Assembly (NCBI RefSeq): GCF_015476545.1
Contig: NZ_JADMKV010000005.1
Location: forward strand, 55,526 to 119,525
Source of the DNA: Methylobacter sp. BlB1
GTDB lineage: Bacteria; Pseudomonadota; Gammaproteobacteria; Methylococcales; Methylomonadaceae
Direction: 5' to 3'
DNA: 64,000 bases
The translations under genes and the position numbers were made by a program. This document shows positions 55,276 through 64,000 of this stretch, piece after piece (the stretch's first letter is position 1; each line of letters opens with the position of its first letter). A model generated the notes under the pieces. It had not been told where the DNA came from. It did no database searches and saw only the letters and a list, made by a program, of their open reading frames with translations.

Positions 55276-57941
55276 AATGGCTCCTCCCCGATCGCTTTCT
55301 TCAGTATCACCTGATCCGATTGACAGCACCGCGCGGTTTCCTGACGGCCTTCAGTTATGCCGAGCAGACCGGACGGCAGGGCCGGTTCGATGCTCACAGG
55401 CAGTACTATGAACGGCCCGCCGGAAAGACAGTGAATTTCGATTCTATCGCCCGCCTGCACGCCCAGCCTTCCGGCGTCCGAAGAATTCAGCGTGGCGCAC
55501 GGAATCGGCGAGCGTTCAGCCACTGGCGACGAGTGCAAGCTCAACTCTTCGCTGCCGAAAATATGCGGCAGCAGTACAATGCGCCACTGGTCATTTATCG
55601 GCTTGAAAGGCTCGGGAATATTTTTGAACCAGTCACGCCCGCCTGAGGGTTCAATCAGCCTGACGCCGTAATCACCGCCGCGCAAATGCCCCCCGATCTC
55701 ATCCTGAAACTTGCTGATCGCCTGATTGGAATTCCAACCGGGCGCCCAGATAACCGGCTCCAGAGCGGCGGGCACGTCGGCTTTCGCGCCTTCCATCGAA
55801 AACGCGAAGGGCGTTTCCGGATCAGCCGGCTGCCTTGGCTCGCTAACATTGATGTGAGCCTGCATGGCTGTGCGGCCGCTGTAACGATGAGGCTGGCGGG
55901 GAATCTTCATGCCGTCGACTTTAAAGCTCGCGCCGGGTGCCGCTTCAGTGATCGCTGCAAGCACCGGAAAAGTTTTCGCGCAAGCGGCGGTAAGCGCATC
56001 AAAGGTCAAGCCTTCCGTGCCGGCCGACAGCCATTGCCAACTGCTTCGCACAGGCTCCGACGCAGGATAAACCTGGAAATAACGCTGCGCCCTGCCTTCA
56101 TTATTGACTACTGTGCCGTCGGATTCGGCAAACGTAGCGGCAGGCAGCAGCAATGAGGCTTTTTCTGCCGTCCTGCTGTACAGATAGTCGATGACGCCTA
56201 TTCGCTGTGCCGACTGCAGAAACGCATCAACATCCCGGACTGGAGCGCGCCGGTAGAGATCGTTCTCAAGAATAATCACGCGCCCGACCTCATGGACCCG
56301 CTTGAAAGCCTGCCGTAAGCGTTTTCCACCCATCATGACAAGCCCCAGGCTGTTGCTTTCGGGCACCGTGAAAGTCAATTGCCTGTCTTGTGCCGGCAGC
56401 GCCTTGGCCACGTTGTAGGCAGCCTCAATAACGGCAAGGCTGGCGCTGACGGTGCCCGACACCACTAATGGCCGTTTGGCCTGCTTCAGACTATCGGCGA
56501 TAATGGCGGCCAGCGCACGAACATCGTCATGCAGATCGGCAGGCTCAGGGGCCTGAAGATCAAGATTGTGCGCAATAGCAAACCCCAGCCTGGCAATGTC
56601 TTCCGGACTGCCCCGGTAAGTGGCCGCGGCAGCGTCATCCAGGCGCGTTGCACAAACGCTGGCGATAAACAGCGGGCTGCGGTGGTCTATCTGCTGCTCT
56701 CTGACGGGCTTATCCAGCCAGGGCGCTATTTTCAGGTTCCTGGCCTGATCGAATGCGGCATTGCGTACCGATTGGCGCAACGACAACGCCAGCCTGGGCG
56801 CGCTATGGGTCACGTCCTCGCCCAGAATCAGCACGGCATCGGCTTGCTCAACCTCCCGCAATGAAGGAGAACGAATACCGCCGTTGCGCAGAATATCGGC
56901 AATCGCTTCAAGCAGCGACTGCTCAGTGTCGTCCAGTCCCAGAAAGAAGTTTTTCTCGCCCACCCGACTGCGCAGGGCAAAATTGGCTTCCAGCGAGGCG
57001 CGCGGCGAGCCGATGCCGATCGTCGTATCGGTCAGCCAATCGCGAAGCTTCTGCTCCGCTTCCTCGGCCGTGATATCCATCCGGTCATGGATGCGAGGTT
57101 TTAATATGCGCTCGGGACTGTTGACGAAACCGTAGCCGAAGCGCCCCCGGTCGCAGAGGAAATAACCATTGATCTCGCCGTTATAGCGATTGACGATGCG
57201 CCTGAGCTCGCCGTAACGTTCGCCGGGTGAGGTATTGCAGCCCAGGCCGCAATGCACGCACACTGACGGTGCCGTTTGTAGATCCCATTTGCGCGTGTAA
57301 TGCTCGCTGAAGGTCCGGTCAGTAAAAACGCCGGTGGGGCAGACTTCGACCAGGTTGCCGCTGAATTCATTTTCCAGAGTTCCGTCCTCAAAACGGCCGA
57401 AATAAACGTTGTTATGAATGCCGAAAACCTGCAAATCGCTGCCACCGGCATAGTCGTCATAAAAGCGCACGCAGCGGTAACAGGCGATGCAGCGGTTCAT
57501 TTCATGGTTGATGAACGGGCCCAGGTACTGGTTTTTATGCGTGCGCTTTTTGCCGCGATAGCGGCGCACCACATGTCCGGACATCAGCGTCATGTCCTGC
57601 AGATGGCATTCGCCGCCTTCCTCACACACCGGACAGTCATGCGGATGATTGGTCATCAGCAGTTCGATATTGTCCTTGCGGAATTGCTTTGCCTGCCCGG
57701 CCTCAATGGAAATGCGCATGCCGTCCGTCACAGGTGTCATGCACGCCATCACAAGGCGTCCTCGCTGGTCTTCCGGATTTTGGTATTGCATTACTGCGCA
57801 TTGTCGGCAGGCGCCTACCGAACCCAGAGCCGGATGCCAGCAAAAATAGGTCAGATCAAGGCCCAGGTTAAGGCAAACCGGCAACAGGCTTTCGCCAGCC
57901 TCTACCTGATATTGCACGCCGTCGATTTCAATGGTGGCCAT
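55272..57941 (-). CDS. nuoG: NADH-quinone oxidoreductase subunit G
   Basis: This gene encodes 889 residues, the large Fe-S subunit. The 2Fe-2S site is [15 protein letters not shown], the His-Cys3 4Fe-4S site is [17 protein letters not shown], then [17 protein letters not shown] and the extra [17 protein letters not shown] cluster as in the E. coli form. The C-terminal two-thirds is a molybdopterin oxidoreductase-like domain without molybdenum ligands. It carries electrons from NuoF toward NuoI. Confidence 0.96.
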   Translation of the reverse strand: MATIEIDGVQYQVEAGESLLPVCLNLGLDLTYFCWHPALGSVGACRQCAVMQYQNPEDQRGRLVMACMTPVTDGMRISIEAGQAKQFRKDNIELLMTNHPHDCPVCEEGGECHLQDMTLMSGHVVRRYRGKKRTHKNQYLGPFINHEMNRCIACYRCVRFYDDYAGGSDLQVFGIHNNVYFGRFEDGTLENEFSGNLVEVCPTGVFTDRTFSEHYTRKWDLQTAPSVCVHCGLGCNTSPGERYGELRRIVNRYNGEINGYFLCDRGRFGYGFVNSPERILKPRIHDRMDITAEEAEQKLRDWLTDTTIGIGSPRASLEANFALRSRVGEKNFFLGLDDTEQSLLEAIADILRNGGIRSPSLREVEQADAVLILGEDVTHSAPRLALSLRQSVRNAAFDQARNLKIAPWLDKPVREQQIDHRSPLFIASVCATRLDDAAAATYRGSPEDIARLGFAIAHNLDLQAPEPADLHDDVRALAAIIADSLKQAKRPLVVSGTVSASLAVIEAAYNVAKALPAQDRQLTFTVPESNSLGLVMMGGKRLRQAFKRVHEVGRVIILENDLYRRAPVRDVDAFLQSAQRIGVIDYLYSRTAEKASLLLPAATFAESDGTVVNNEGRAQRYFQVYPASEPVRSSWQWLSAGTEGLTFDALTAACAKTFPVLAAITEAAPGASFKVDGMKIPRQPHRYSGRTAMQAHINVSEPRQPADPETPFAFSMEGAKADVPAALEPVIWAPGWNSNQAISKFQDEIGGHLRGGDYGVRLIEPSGGRDWFKNIPEPFKPINDQWRIVLLPHIFGSEELSLHSSPVAERSPIPCATLNSSDAGRLGVQAGDRIEIHCLSGGPFIVLPVSIEPALPSGLLGITEGRQETARCCQSDQVILKKAIGEEPL

Positions 57942-57986
57942 CAGCCTCTCCTTTCCTTGATTAAGTCGATATGCATCCGCTCTCCC

Positions 57987-59282
57987 TCATGTCAGCCTTT
58001 TCATTGAGGGAGGAGGCGCAACACCCGCGATGTAATGCTCAAAATCCCTGCGGAAAAATTTCAGTGCGCTTTGCAACGGTTCCATAGCGCCCGGCGCCAA
58101 TGCGCAGAATGTATTGCCCAGCGCCATCATACCCGTGAGCCTCGACAGGGTATCGAGGTCCTCCATATGTCCGCGCCCCTCGATAATATCTTGCAGCAAT
58201 GCGACCGTCCATGGCAGTCCATCCCGGCAAGGCGTGCACCAGCCGCAGGATTCCTGCGCAAAAAACCGTTCCAGATTCAGCACCATCTTCACCGGACAGG
58301 TCTTGTCATCGAGGACGATCATAGTGCCGGTGCCCATACGGCTGCCGACTTTTGCAACAGCATCGTAATCCATACGCACGTCCAGGTGTTCGGGCAATAG
58401 AAAATCGGTCGACGCACCGCCCGGCAGGAAGGCGCGCAATGAGTAGCCGTCTCGCATGCCGCCCGCATGCTCTTCGATGATTTCCCGGATGGGCGTTCCC
58501 ATGGGCAGTTCCCACAATCCCGGCCGCCTGACCCGGCCGCTGACGCCGAACAGCTTCGAGCCTTGATCGGCGCCCAGCCCCAGCCCTTTATACCAGTTCA
58601 CCCCGTTGCGGAGGATATGAGGCACATTGCACAGGGTTTCGACATTATTGACGACGGTTGGCTTGCCCCAAAGTCCGCTGACCACGGCAAACGGCGGTTT
58701 GGTGCGAGGATGGGCGCGTTTTCCTTCCAATGAATTGATCAGCGCCGTTTCCTCACCGCAGATATAGCGCCCGGCGCTGGTATGCAGATGAATGTCCAGG
58801 CTGAAATCCGAGTTCAGTATGCGCTCGCCCAAATAGCCCTTGGCGCGTGCTTCCTGCAGCGCTTGTTCAAGGCGACGCGCGGCCAGGTGATATTCTGCGC
58901 GAAGGAAGATATAAGCGGTCCGGGCCTGGATGGCGTAAGCGGCAATAATCATGCCTTCGATTAACTGATGCGGATCTCTCTCCAGCAGAAACCGATCTTT
59001 GAATGTGCCCGGTTCCATTTCGTCGCCGTTGGCGATCAGATAATGTGTTTGACGCGCGTCATCCATGGGCATAAGGCTCCACTTGACCCCGGCCGGAAAT
59101 CCCGAACCGCCCCGACCTCTGAGCCCGGCGTCCTTGACCCACTGCTGCACCTCTTTCGGTTGCAGTTCCGAGAGCGCCCTGCGCAGGCCTTGGTAGCCGC
59201 CGGTACTTTCGTAATCCGCCAGCGTGGCAAAGACGCGATCCGGTTGAATGTTCTGGGTTAGCGGCCTGCTCATGTTTTCCAT
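57987..59282 (-). CDS. nuoF: NADH-quinone oxidoreductase subunit F
   Basis: This gene encodes 431 residues and oxidises NADH with FMN. LRGRGGSGFPAGVKWSLMP is the NADH/FMN motif, ICGEETALINSLEGKRAHPR follows, and the 4Fe-4S site is ESCGWCTPCRDG. The ATG at 59282 follows AGGTGA and lies 4 nt after the nuoE stop; an upstream frame to 59414 would overlap nuoE and is rejected. Confidence 0.97.
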   Translation of the reverse strand: MENMSRPLTQNIQPDRVFATLADYESTGGYQGLRRALSELQPKEVQQWVKDAGLRGRGGSGFPAGVKWSLMPMDDARQTHYLIANGDEMEPGTFKDRFLLERDPHQLIEGMIIAAYAIQARTAYIFLRAEYHLAARRLEQALQEARAKGYLGERILNSDFSLDIHLHTSAGRYICGEETALINSLEGKRAHPRTKPPFAVVSGLWGKPTVVNNVETLCNVPHILRNGVNWYKGLGLGADQGSKLFGVSGRVRRPGLWELPMGTPIREIIEEHAGGMRDGYSLRAFLPGGASTDFLLPEHLDVRMDYDAVAKVGSRMGTGTMIVLDDKTCPVKMVLNLERFFAQESCGWCTPCRDGLPWTVALLQDIIEGRGHMEDLDTLSRLTGMMALGNTFCALAPGAMEPLQSALKFFRRDFEHYIAGVAPPPSMKRLT

Positions 59283-59286
59283 GACG

Positions 59287-59763
59287 TCACCTGCCCAGAA
59301 TCTTGTCAACGCTATCATCCGTGACATCGAGCCGGAGCTGATCGCCGACCAACATGACCGGCGCATGATCGCAGGCGCCCAGGCAGACGATCGGCAATAC
59401 CGTATACTCGCCATCCGCTGACATCTCGCCCGGCTCGACGTTCAAAAGCCGGCACAGGTGGTCTTGAACCTGCTCGGCGCCCATTATCCAGCAGCTGATG
59501 CTGTCGCAGTAATGAATAACCGTCTTGCCCACGGGCTGGCGGTAAATAAGATTATAAAAAGTCGCCACGGCCTCCAGCTGCGCCGGCGATATGTCCAGCA
59601 GTTCCGCCACGGCCACCAGGCATTCATCCGAGACCCACTGCCGATACTTCTGCACGATTTTCAGCGCTTCGATGGAGGCGGCCGCCTTGTCCGCATAATG
59701 CGCCATTTCGGCGGTTATCTCCTCTATTTCAAGCGTGGTTAGCACGGCGGATTTCTCGGTCAT
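59287..59763 (-). CDS. nuoE: NADH-quinone oxidoreductase subunit E
   Basis: This gene encodes 158 residues with one thioredoxin-like 2Fe-2S domain. The four cysteines are in HYCDSISCWIMGAEQ and PIVCLGACDHAPVM. YRQWVSDECLVAVAELLDIS and AVATFYNLIYRQPVGK are typical. It lies 1 nt after nuoCD. Confidence 0.96.
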   Translation of the reverse strand: MTEKSAVLTTLEIEEITAEMAHYADKAAASIEALKIVQKYRQWVSDECLVAVAELLDISPAQLEAVATFYNLIYRQPVGKTVIHYCDSISCWIMGAEQVQDHLCRLLNVEPGEMSADGEYTVLPIVCLGACDHAPVMLVGDQLRLDVTDDSVDKILGR

Positions 59764-59764
59764 G

Positions 59765-61507
59765 TCAGCGGTCCACGTCAGCCATTACAAAATCGATGCT
59801 GGCCAATATCGCAATCAAGTCGGCAATCATCAGTCCCCGGCACATCATCGGGATCATCTGCAAATGCGAGAAAGACGGCGTGCGGATGCGCGTGCGATAA
59901 GACATCGTGCCGCCGTCGCTGGTCAGGTAGTAGCCGTTGAGGCCTTTGGTGGCTTCGACCGTCACGCAAGCCTCGCCTGCCGGTATTACTGGCCCCCAGC
60001 TGACATTAAGAAAATGGTCGATCAGGGTTTCTATGTCATGCAGGGTACGCGCTTTGGGCGGCGGCGTGGTCAGCGGATGGTCGGCCTTATGAGGACCTTC
60101 CGGCATGTTATTCAAACATTGCTCAATGATACGGACGCTCTGGCGCATTTCTTCGATGCGCACGGCGCAGCGGTCATAGCAATCGCCGTGTTGCGCTGTC
60201 GGGATCTCGAACTCGTAGTTCTCATAGCCTGAATAAGGGCGCGCCTTGCGATAATCCCAGGCAAAACCCGTCGCGCGCAGGCTCGGCCCGGTCGCGCTCC
60301 AGTCAATGGCTTCGGCTGTATTGTAAACTCCAACGCCCTGAGTGCGCCGCTTTATGGTGCTGTTGTTCATGACCATTTTGTCATACTGATCAAGCCGTGC
60401 CGGGAAATAATCGATAAATTCCCGCACCAGCCTGTCCCAGCCGATAGGCAAATCCATGGCCACGCCGCCGATACGGAAATAACTGGAATGCATGCGTGCG
60501 CCGCTGATCGCTTCCATGATGTCGAACACTTTCTCGCGATCGATAAACATGTAAAAAATCGGCGACATCTGACCGATGTCCTGAGCAAACGTGCCATAAA
60601 ACAGCAGATGACTGGCCAGGCGATAAAATTCGGCAACCATGACGCGGATGACTTGAGCACGTTCCGGTACTTCTATTCCGGCCAGCCGCTCCACGGCCAT
60701 TACGTAGGGAAAATTATTCATGGAGCCGCCCAGATAATCCACGCGGTCGGTATAAGGGATATACGTGTGCCATGATTGGCGCTCGCCCATCTTTTCTGCG
60801 CCGCGATGATGGTAGCCAATATCGGGCACGGCATCGACGATTTCCTCGCCGTCCAGCTGCAGGGCGACACGGAAAACCCCATGTGCGCTCGGGTGATTGG
60901 GCCCGAGGTTAAGGAACAGAAAATCGCTGTCCACACCATGTCGTATCATGCCCCATTCCTCGGGCACAAAGCGCAGCGCTTCCTGTTCCCTTGCCTCGCG
61001 TTCGTCAGACAGACTATAAGGTTCCATTTCCGTTGCGCGGGCCGGATGGTCCTTGCGCAGCGGATGCCCTGCCCAGGTCGGCGGCATCAGGATGCGCCGG
61101 AGATTGGGATGGCCTTCGAATACGATGCCGAACATGTCCCATACCTCACGCTCATACCAGTTGGCCGAAGGCCAGATGTCGGTGATGGACGGCAGGGACA
61201 AGCTGTCCTCCAACAAGGCCACCTTGAGGCGCATATCCTCATTGCGATCAAAGGACAACAGATGATAAACAACCGTATAGGCACTGGCCGGCAATCCCTG
61301 CCGCCGCGTGCGCTGCCGCTCGTCCATGGCCGTCAGGTCGAACAGCATGGCGTAGCCGGAAGCCGCTTCTTTTTTCAGGAATCTGAGGAAATCGCGGATG
61401 CGCGCTCTGTCGACCCAAAGCGTAGGGATGTTATCGGCTGTCGACTGGAGGACGAAAGCGTCCTCGCCGAACCGGGCAGACAGTTCGCGCACGATCCGGT
61501 CAGACAT
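59765..61507 (-). CDS. nuoC: NADH-quinone oxidoreductase fused subunit C/D
   Basis: This gene encodes 580 residues as a single NuoC-NuoD fusion, as in E. coli and relatives. The NuoC part (to about residue 190) has [21 protein letters not shown] and [17 protein letters not shown]. The NuoD part has [39 protein letters not shown] and [20 protein letters not shown], including the quinone-site histidine and tyrosine region. It overlaps nuoB by 8 nt. Confidence 0.97.
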   Translation of the reverse strand: MSDRIVRELSARFGEDAFVLQSTADNIPTLWVDRARIRDFLRFLKKEAASGYAMLFDLTAMDERQRTRRQGLPASAYTVVYHLLSFDRNEDMRLKVALLEDSLSLPSITDIWPSANWYEREVWDMFGIVFEGHPNLRRILMPPTWAGHPLRKDHPARATEMEPYSLSDEREAREQEALRFVPEEWGMIRHGVDSDFLFLNLGPNHPSAHGVFRVALQLDGEEIVDAVPDIGYHHRGAEKMGERQSWHTYIPYTDRVDYLGGSMNNFPYVMAVERLAGIEVPERAQVIRVMVAEFYRLASHLLFYGTFAQDIGQMSPIFYMFIDREKVFDIMEAISGARMHSSYFRIGGVAMDLPIGWDRLVREFIDYFPARLDQYDKMVMNNSTIKRRTQGVGVYNTAEAIDWSATGPSLRATGFAWDYRKARPYSGYENYEFEIPTAQHGDCYDRCAVRIEEMRQSVRIIEQCLNNMPEGPHKADHPLTTPPPKARTLHDIETLIDHFLNVSWGPVIPAGEACVTVEATKGLNGYYLTSDGGTMSYRTRIRTPSFSHLQMIPMMCRGLMIADLIAILASIDFVMADVDR

Positions 61508-62138
61508 GATCCGGCCCTCTCAACTCTCTGGCACGCATTCTTTCTTCCGTCAATAAATCGCGGAAGCTGGGCTTGGGTGCCTTGAGCACTGCCTGATCGC
61601 CGACCACCCAGCTCAACGGCCGCCTTTCCTGGCCGATGGCTTGCTGCAGCAGCATCAAGCCCTGCAGCAAGGCTTCCGGGCGCGGCGGACAGCCCGGCAC
61701 ATAGACATCGACCGGCAGAAACTTGTCCACACCCTGTACGACGCTGTAAATGTCGTACATGCCCCCGGAATTGGCGCAGGAGCCCATGGAAATGACCCAA
61801 CGCGGCTCCAATAGCTGGTCATAGAGGCGCTTGATGACCGGAGCCATCTTGCGGAAAACTGTGCCCGAAATAACGATCAAATCTGCCTGTCTTGGCGAGC
61901 CTCGGATAACCTCGGAGCCGAAGCGGGCAATGTCGTGCCGACTCGTGAAGGCGGTCGCCATTTCCACATAGCAGCAGGAAAGCCCAAAATTAAACGGCCA
62001 GACGGAATTGGCCAGTCCCCAGGCTACCATATCTTCAAGTTTGGCCATAAAGAAATTGCGGCGTAGCGCCTCTTCATAGGTTTGTTGCCCCGGTCTTGGT
62101 GCTGTATCGTTCTCGGCTTTGCTCAGATGCCAGTGCAT
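61500..62138 (-). CDS. nuoB: NADH-quinone oxidoreductase subunit B
   Basis: This gene encodes 212 residues and binds the N2 4Fe-4S cluster through adjacent cysteines in [11 protein letters not shown], with [15 protein letters not shown] and [14 protein letters not shown] completing the site. It lies 3 nt after nuoA and donates electrons to quinone at the interface with NuoCD and NuoH. Confidence 0.97.
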   Translation of the reverse strand: MHWHLSKAENDTAPRPGQQTYEEALRRNFFMAKLEDMVAWGLANSVWPFNFGLSCCYVEMATAFTSRHDIARFGSEVIRGSPRQADLIVISGTVFRKMAPVIKRLYDQLLEPRWVISMGSCANSGGMYDIYSVVQGVDKFLPVDVYVPGCPPRPEALLQGLMLLQQAIGQERRPLSWVVGDQAVLKAPKPSFRDLLTEERMRARELRGPDHV

Positions 62139-62141
62139 GAT

Positions 62142-62564
62142 TTACTCCCTTAGCCCGGTTTTTTGAATATCAATGCGCTGCCGCCGCGTGCGCCAATCAA
62201 GTGCGCCAACAGCCCAGAGATAGGCCAGCGCCGCCAACAATACGACTATGAAAATCAATGCTTCGATAAAGCCTGTCCAACCGGATTCGCGCAAAGCCAC
62301 GGACCAGGCAAACAGAAATACTGATTCCATATCGAAAATCACGAAAAAGATGGCAAGCAGGTAAAACTGAATGGAGAAGCGGACATGAACATCGCCCGCC
62401 GGCACGACGCCCGACTCAAACTGTTCGTCGGTATCCCTGTTGGCTCTGTGCCGCTGCCCCAGAAAATAAGCGCCGCCAAGCATAATGCCAGTCGCAGCCA
62501 GCACGGCTACAAAATAGATGATGAGAGGAAGAAGATCGCTGGCAAGAGTGGCTTCAATGTTCAT
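62142..62564 (-). CDS. nuoA: NADH-quinone oxidoreductase subunit A
   Basis: This gene encodes 140 residues with three membrane helices, and it is first in the operon. HRANRDTDEQFESGVVPAGD, VRFSIQFYLLAIFFVIFDME and SVFLFAWSVAL match NuoA. The ATG at 62564 has AGAGG 5 nt upstream; a TTG five codons earlier is the only extension. Confidence 0.95.
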   Translation of the reverse strand: MNIEATLASDLLPLIIYFVAVLAATGIMLGGAYFLGQRHRANRDTDEQFESGVVPAGDVHVRFSIQFYLLAIFFVIFDMESVFLFAWSVALRESGWTGFIEALIFIVVLLAALAYLWAVGALDWRTRRQRIDIQKTGLRE

Positions 62565-63195
62565 CAATGCCTCTGTCAATCAATAAACTAAAAGGTGTGA
62601 TGCCTCAGTAAATTCAACAAACATCAACATCCGATGATCATTCATGCTCCTTGCATGAATTAAGAGTTGAAAAAAAATTAATGGTTCAAATTGACATTTA
62701 AACCTCGTACGACAATTACAGACTATCCAAATACCAGTACCGCTTATGCACTTCGGCTGGCAATTGGTTTGAATAAAATGCCTCAACACTGGAACGGCTG
62801 AAGGTCAGGAGCTAGATCATATTCGAGCGCACTAAGGTAGTGGAAGCCTTCTTCGAAGCGCAAAAGCGAGAAAGTCAGTGGGCTGCCGGATTTCTTCATC
62901 GGTGCCCGTACCGCCGTTCGGCTATCCTGTACGGCAAGGATTAGTTCAGCATTTACTTTCTCAGCATGGGTTTGATATTGCCTGAATTTACCAGTAGGCT
63001 GAACTAGCGTAAACCTCAAGGAGGCCCGGGGCTAATGTCTAACCTATGGGGCGCCAATCATCAGATAACGCAATTCAGACGAAACTGGACCAATGCGCTA
63101 ACTGGCAGCAGGCACAATCTAAACATCCTATTGAAGACCACAGGCGGCTGAGTGAACACGTATTACCAAAATACGAAAACATAAAATTGATAATT
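62565..63195. other. Region upstream of nuoA with no assigned gene
   Basis: This interval should hold the nuo promoter, but I could not choose a convincing -35/-10 pair. A palindrome (TTCATGC, 5 nt, GCATGAA) lies at about 62649-62667. Three short frames exist: minus 62580-62789, minus 62783-63019 (78 codons) and plus 63046-63243. None has a recognised motif. The 78-codon frame (contains AEKVNAELILAVQDSRTAVR) is the most protein-like. Confidence 0.4.
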
Positions 63196-63909
63196 TCAAT
63201 TCCACTTCTTGAGTTTCTTCCGAGCCGTCCCGAAGTTGCCTAATTGATAAACGGATAATCTGTCTGGAGAGAACGTAATTACATCAAAAGGTTGGGTGAG
63301 CATTTCCTTCAGATGGTCCGTAGAGGCGAGCCCAATTGTAATATGTGGATTGAAATTCTTGCCTGTCTGTTTCGGAATAAATGTCGCAACGTAATCTATG
63401 GTTGACTGGTTAATGTCAGGTTCTTCTGGCGTTGTAAAAAATGCCGTAGCGGATCCTGTTTTCACAGTAAAAGGAGTAACTATATTCATCAGTTTCTGTT
63501 GCAACTTTAGGAGATCGTCTGTTGGCTCGAGGACAATACTCGCAAGCCCCAAATTCTTCCAGGAAGAATAATGGTACTTGAATGCCTTCAGCTTCCAGTT
63601 CCCCACTTTCTCAGTGATCAGGATTTCTCCAACTGCCGCATAGATTTTTTCGAGGTCTGCTGTGCGAACATACCTCTGCAAAATCGTGATATGTGGTCTG
63701 TGGGAAGCGTCTAAAGCGAATCCCTTCGGGTAGTCATCAAGCAAGCTGGCATTGGCTGCCTCCGCATACTGAGCCATCGCCGCATCCGGCTCAAGTGCAA
63801 TGTTGATGGCTGTGATTGGACTCTGTTTTTCACCAGCTGTTGCAATATGGCCGAACAGTGTTCCTAAGCAAATGTCGAGTACAGCAAGAACCTTCATATA
63901 CCTCAGCAT
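63196..63909 (-). CDS. Exported 2H phosphoesterase (2'-5' RNA ligase-like)
   Basis: This gene encodes 237 residues. Two HxT-type motifs, RPHITILQRY and NPHITIGLA, about 120 residues apart, define the 2H phosphoesterase superfamily, which includes LigT-like 2'-5' RNA ligases and cyclic phosphodiesterases. Residues 5-26 (KVLAVLDICLGTLFGHIATA) form a signal peptide, so the enzyme would act in the periplasm, unlike cytoplasmic LigT. The ATG at 63909 has AGGA 7 nt upstream. Substrate unknown. Confidence 0.8.
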   Translation of the reverse strand: MLRYMKVLAVLDICLGTLFGHIATAGEKQSPITAINIALEPDAAMAQYAEAANASLLDDYPKGFALDASHRPHITILQRYVRTADLEKIYAAVGEILITEKVGNWKLKAFKYHYSSWKNLGLASIVLEPTDDLLKLQQKLMNIVTPFTVKTGSATAFFTTPEEPDINQSTIDYVATFIPKQTGKNFNPHITIGLASTDHLKEMLTQPFDVITFSPDRLSVYQLGNFGTARKKLKKWN

Positions 63910-64000
63910 AATCTTTTCCTGTTGAAAATTAACACTCGTGAGAATATTGCGTTGCTCCAGGCCCCGTCTGGACGCCGCTCAATGTCGCCGATAAACCGGC

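Overview
The window looks like chromosome of a gammaproteobacterium, most likely a methylotroph or methanotroph of the Methylococcales. This rests on the packed zwf-tal-pgi-tkt sugar-phosphate cluster, an E. coli-type nuo operon with fused nuoCD, an exbBD-lpxK-kdsB lipopolysaccharide block, and a yciB-yciI-bolA-ppiC block. No methane or methanol oxidation gene lies in the window, so the taxonomic call is inference. Most of the window is ordinary core metabolism on the minus strand. The accessory parts are a chromate-resistance block (about 4.4-8.5 kb) and a sigma-factor regulon broken by a transposon-like element (about 40.8-47.8 kb).

Layout. 1-4.2 kb: 5'-part of a membrane-anchored MutS-like ATPase, hemH, folE, dusA and tRNA-Gln(CTG). 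4.4-8.5 kb: a frameshifted PepSY-like gene, then chrB-chrA-DUF1259 and a broken second chrB C-terminal domain. 8.6-12.3 kb: thrC, hom and an alaC-type aminotransferase. 12.4-15.4 kb: kdsB, a Trm112-like protein, lpxK, exbD, exbB. 15.5-21.2 kb: an MFS permease, aroC, prmB, a TPR lipoprotein and yajR. 21.3-21.8 kb: a decayed ISAs1-type transposase. 21.8-25.5 kb: a methyltransferase, DUF1244, a hypothetical protein, yciB, yciI, a BolA protein and a parvulin lipoprotein. 25.5-30.8 kb: recJ, a PhoX/DUF839 protein, a DUF2272-like lipoprotein and rtcA. 31.2-40.6 kb: tkt, a quinol-type nitric oxide reductase, pgi, tal, a HAD hydrolase and zwf. 40.8-47.8 kb: VOC and DGPF/YCII proteins with their ECF42-type sigma factor. 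47.9-62.6 kb: the complete nuoA-N operon. 63.2-63.9 kb: an exported 2H phosphoesterase.

The most interesting signal is in the ECF42 region. Three minus-strand sites read TGTCGA-N17-CG(AC/GT). One lies just after the sigma gene stop, one before a DGPF gene and one before a VOC gene. A 3,486 bp element (42975-46460) sits immediately after the -10 of the first site. It is bounded by two 196 bp, roughly 92% identical direct repeats with inverted-repeat ends, and flanked by a perfect 8 bp duplication CCTTATTG. Removing the element and one duplication restores a promoter about 50 bp upstream of the first DGPF gene. The element has therefore cut that gene from its promoter and may have placed its own cysC under it. 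Its cargo is cysC (APS kinase), a beta-propeller protein resembling arylsulfotransferases, and relics of IS5-type and IS6-type transposases and of the heptosyltransferase gene waaF.

All calls come from reading the sequence and recalling family features; no database search was run.
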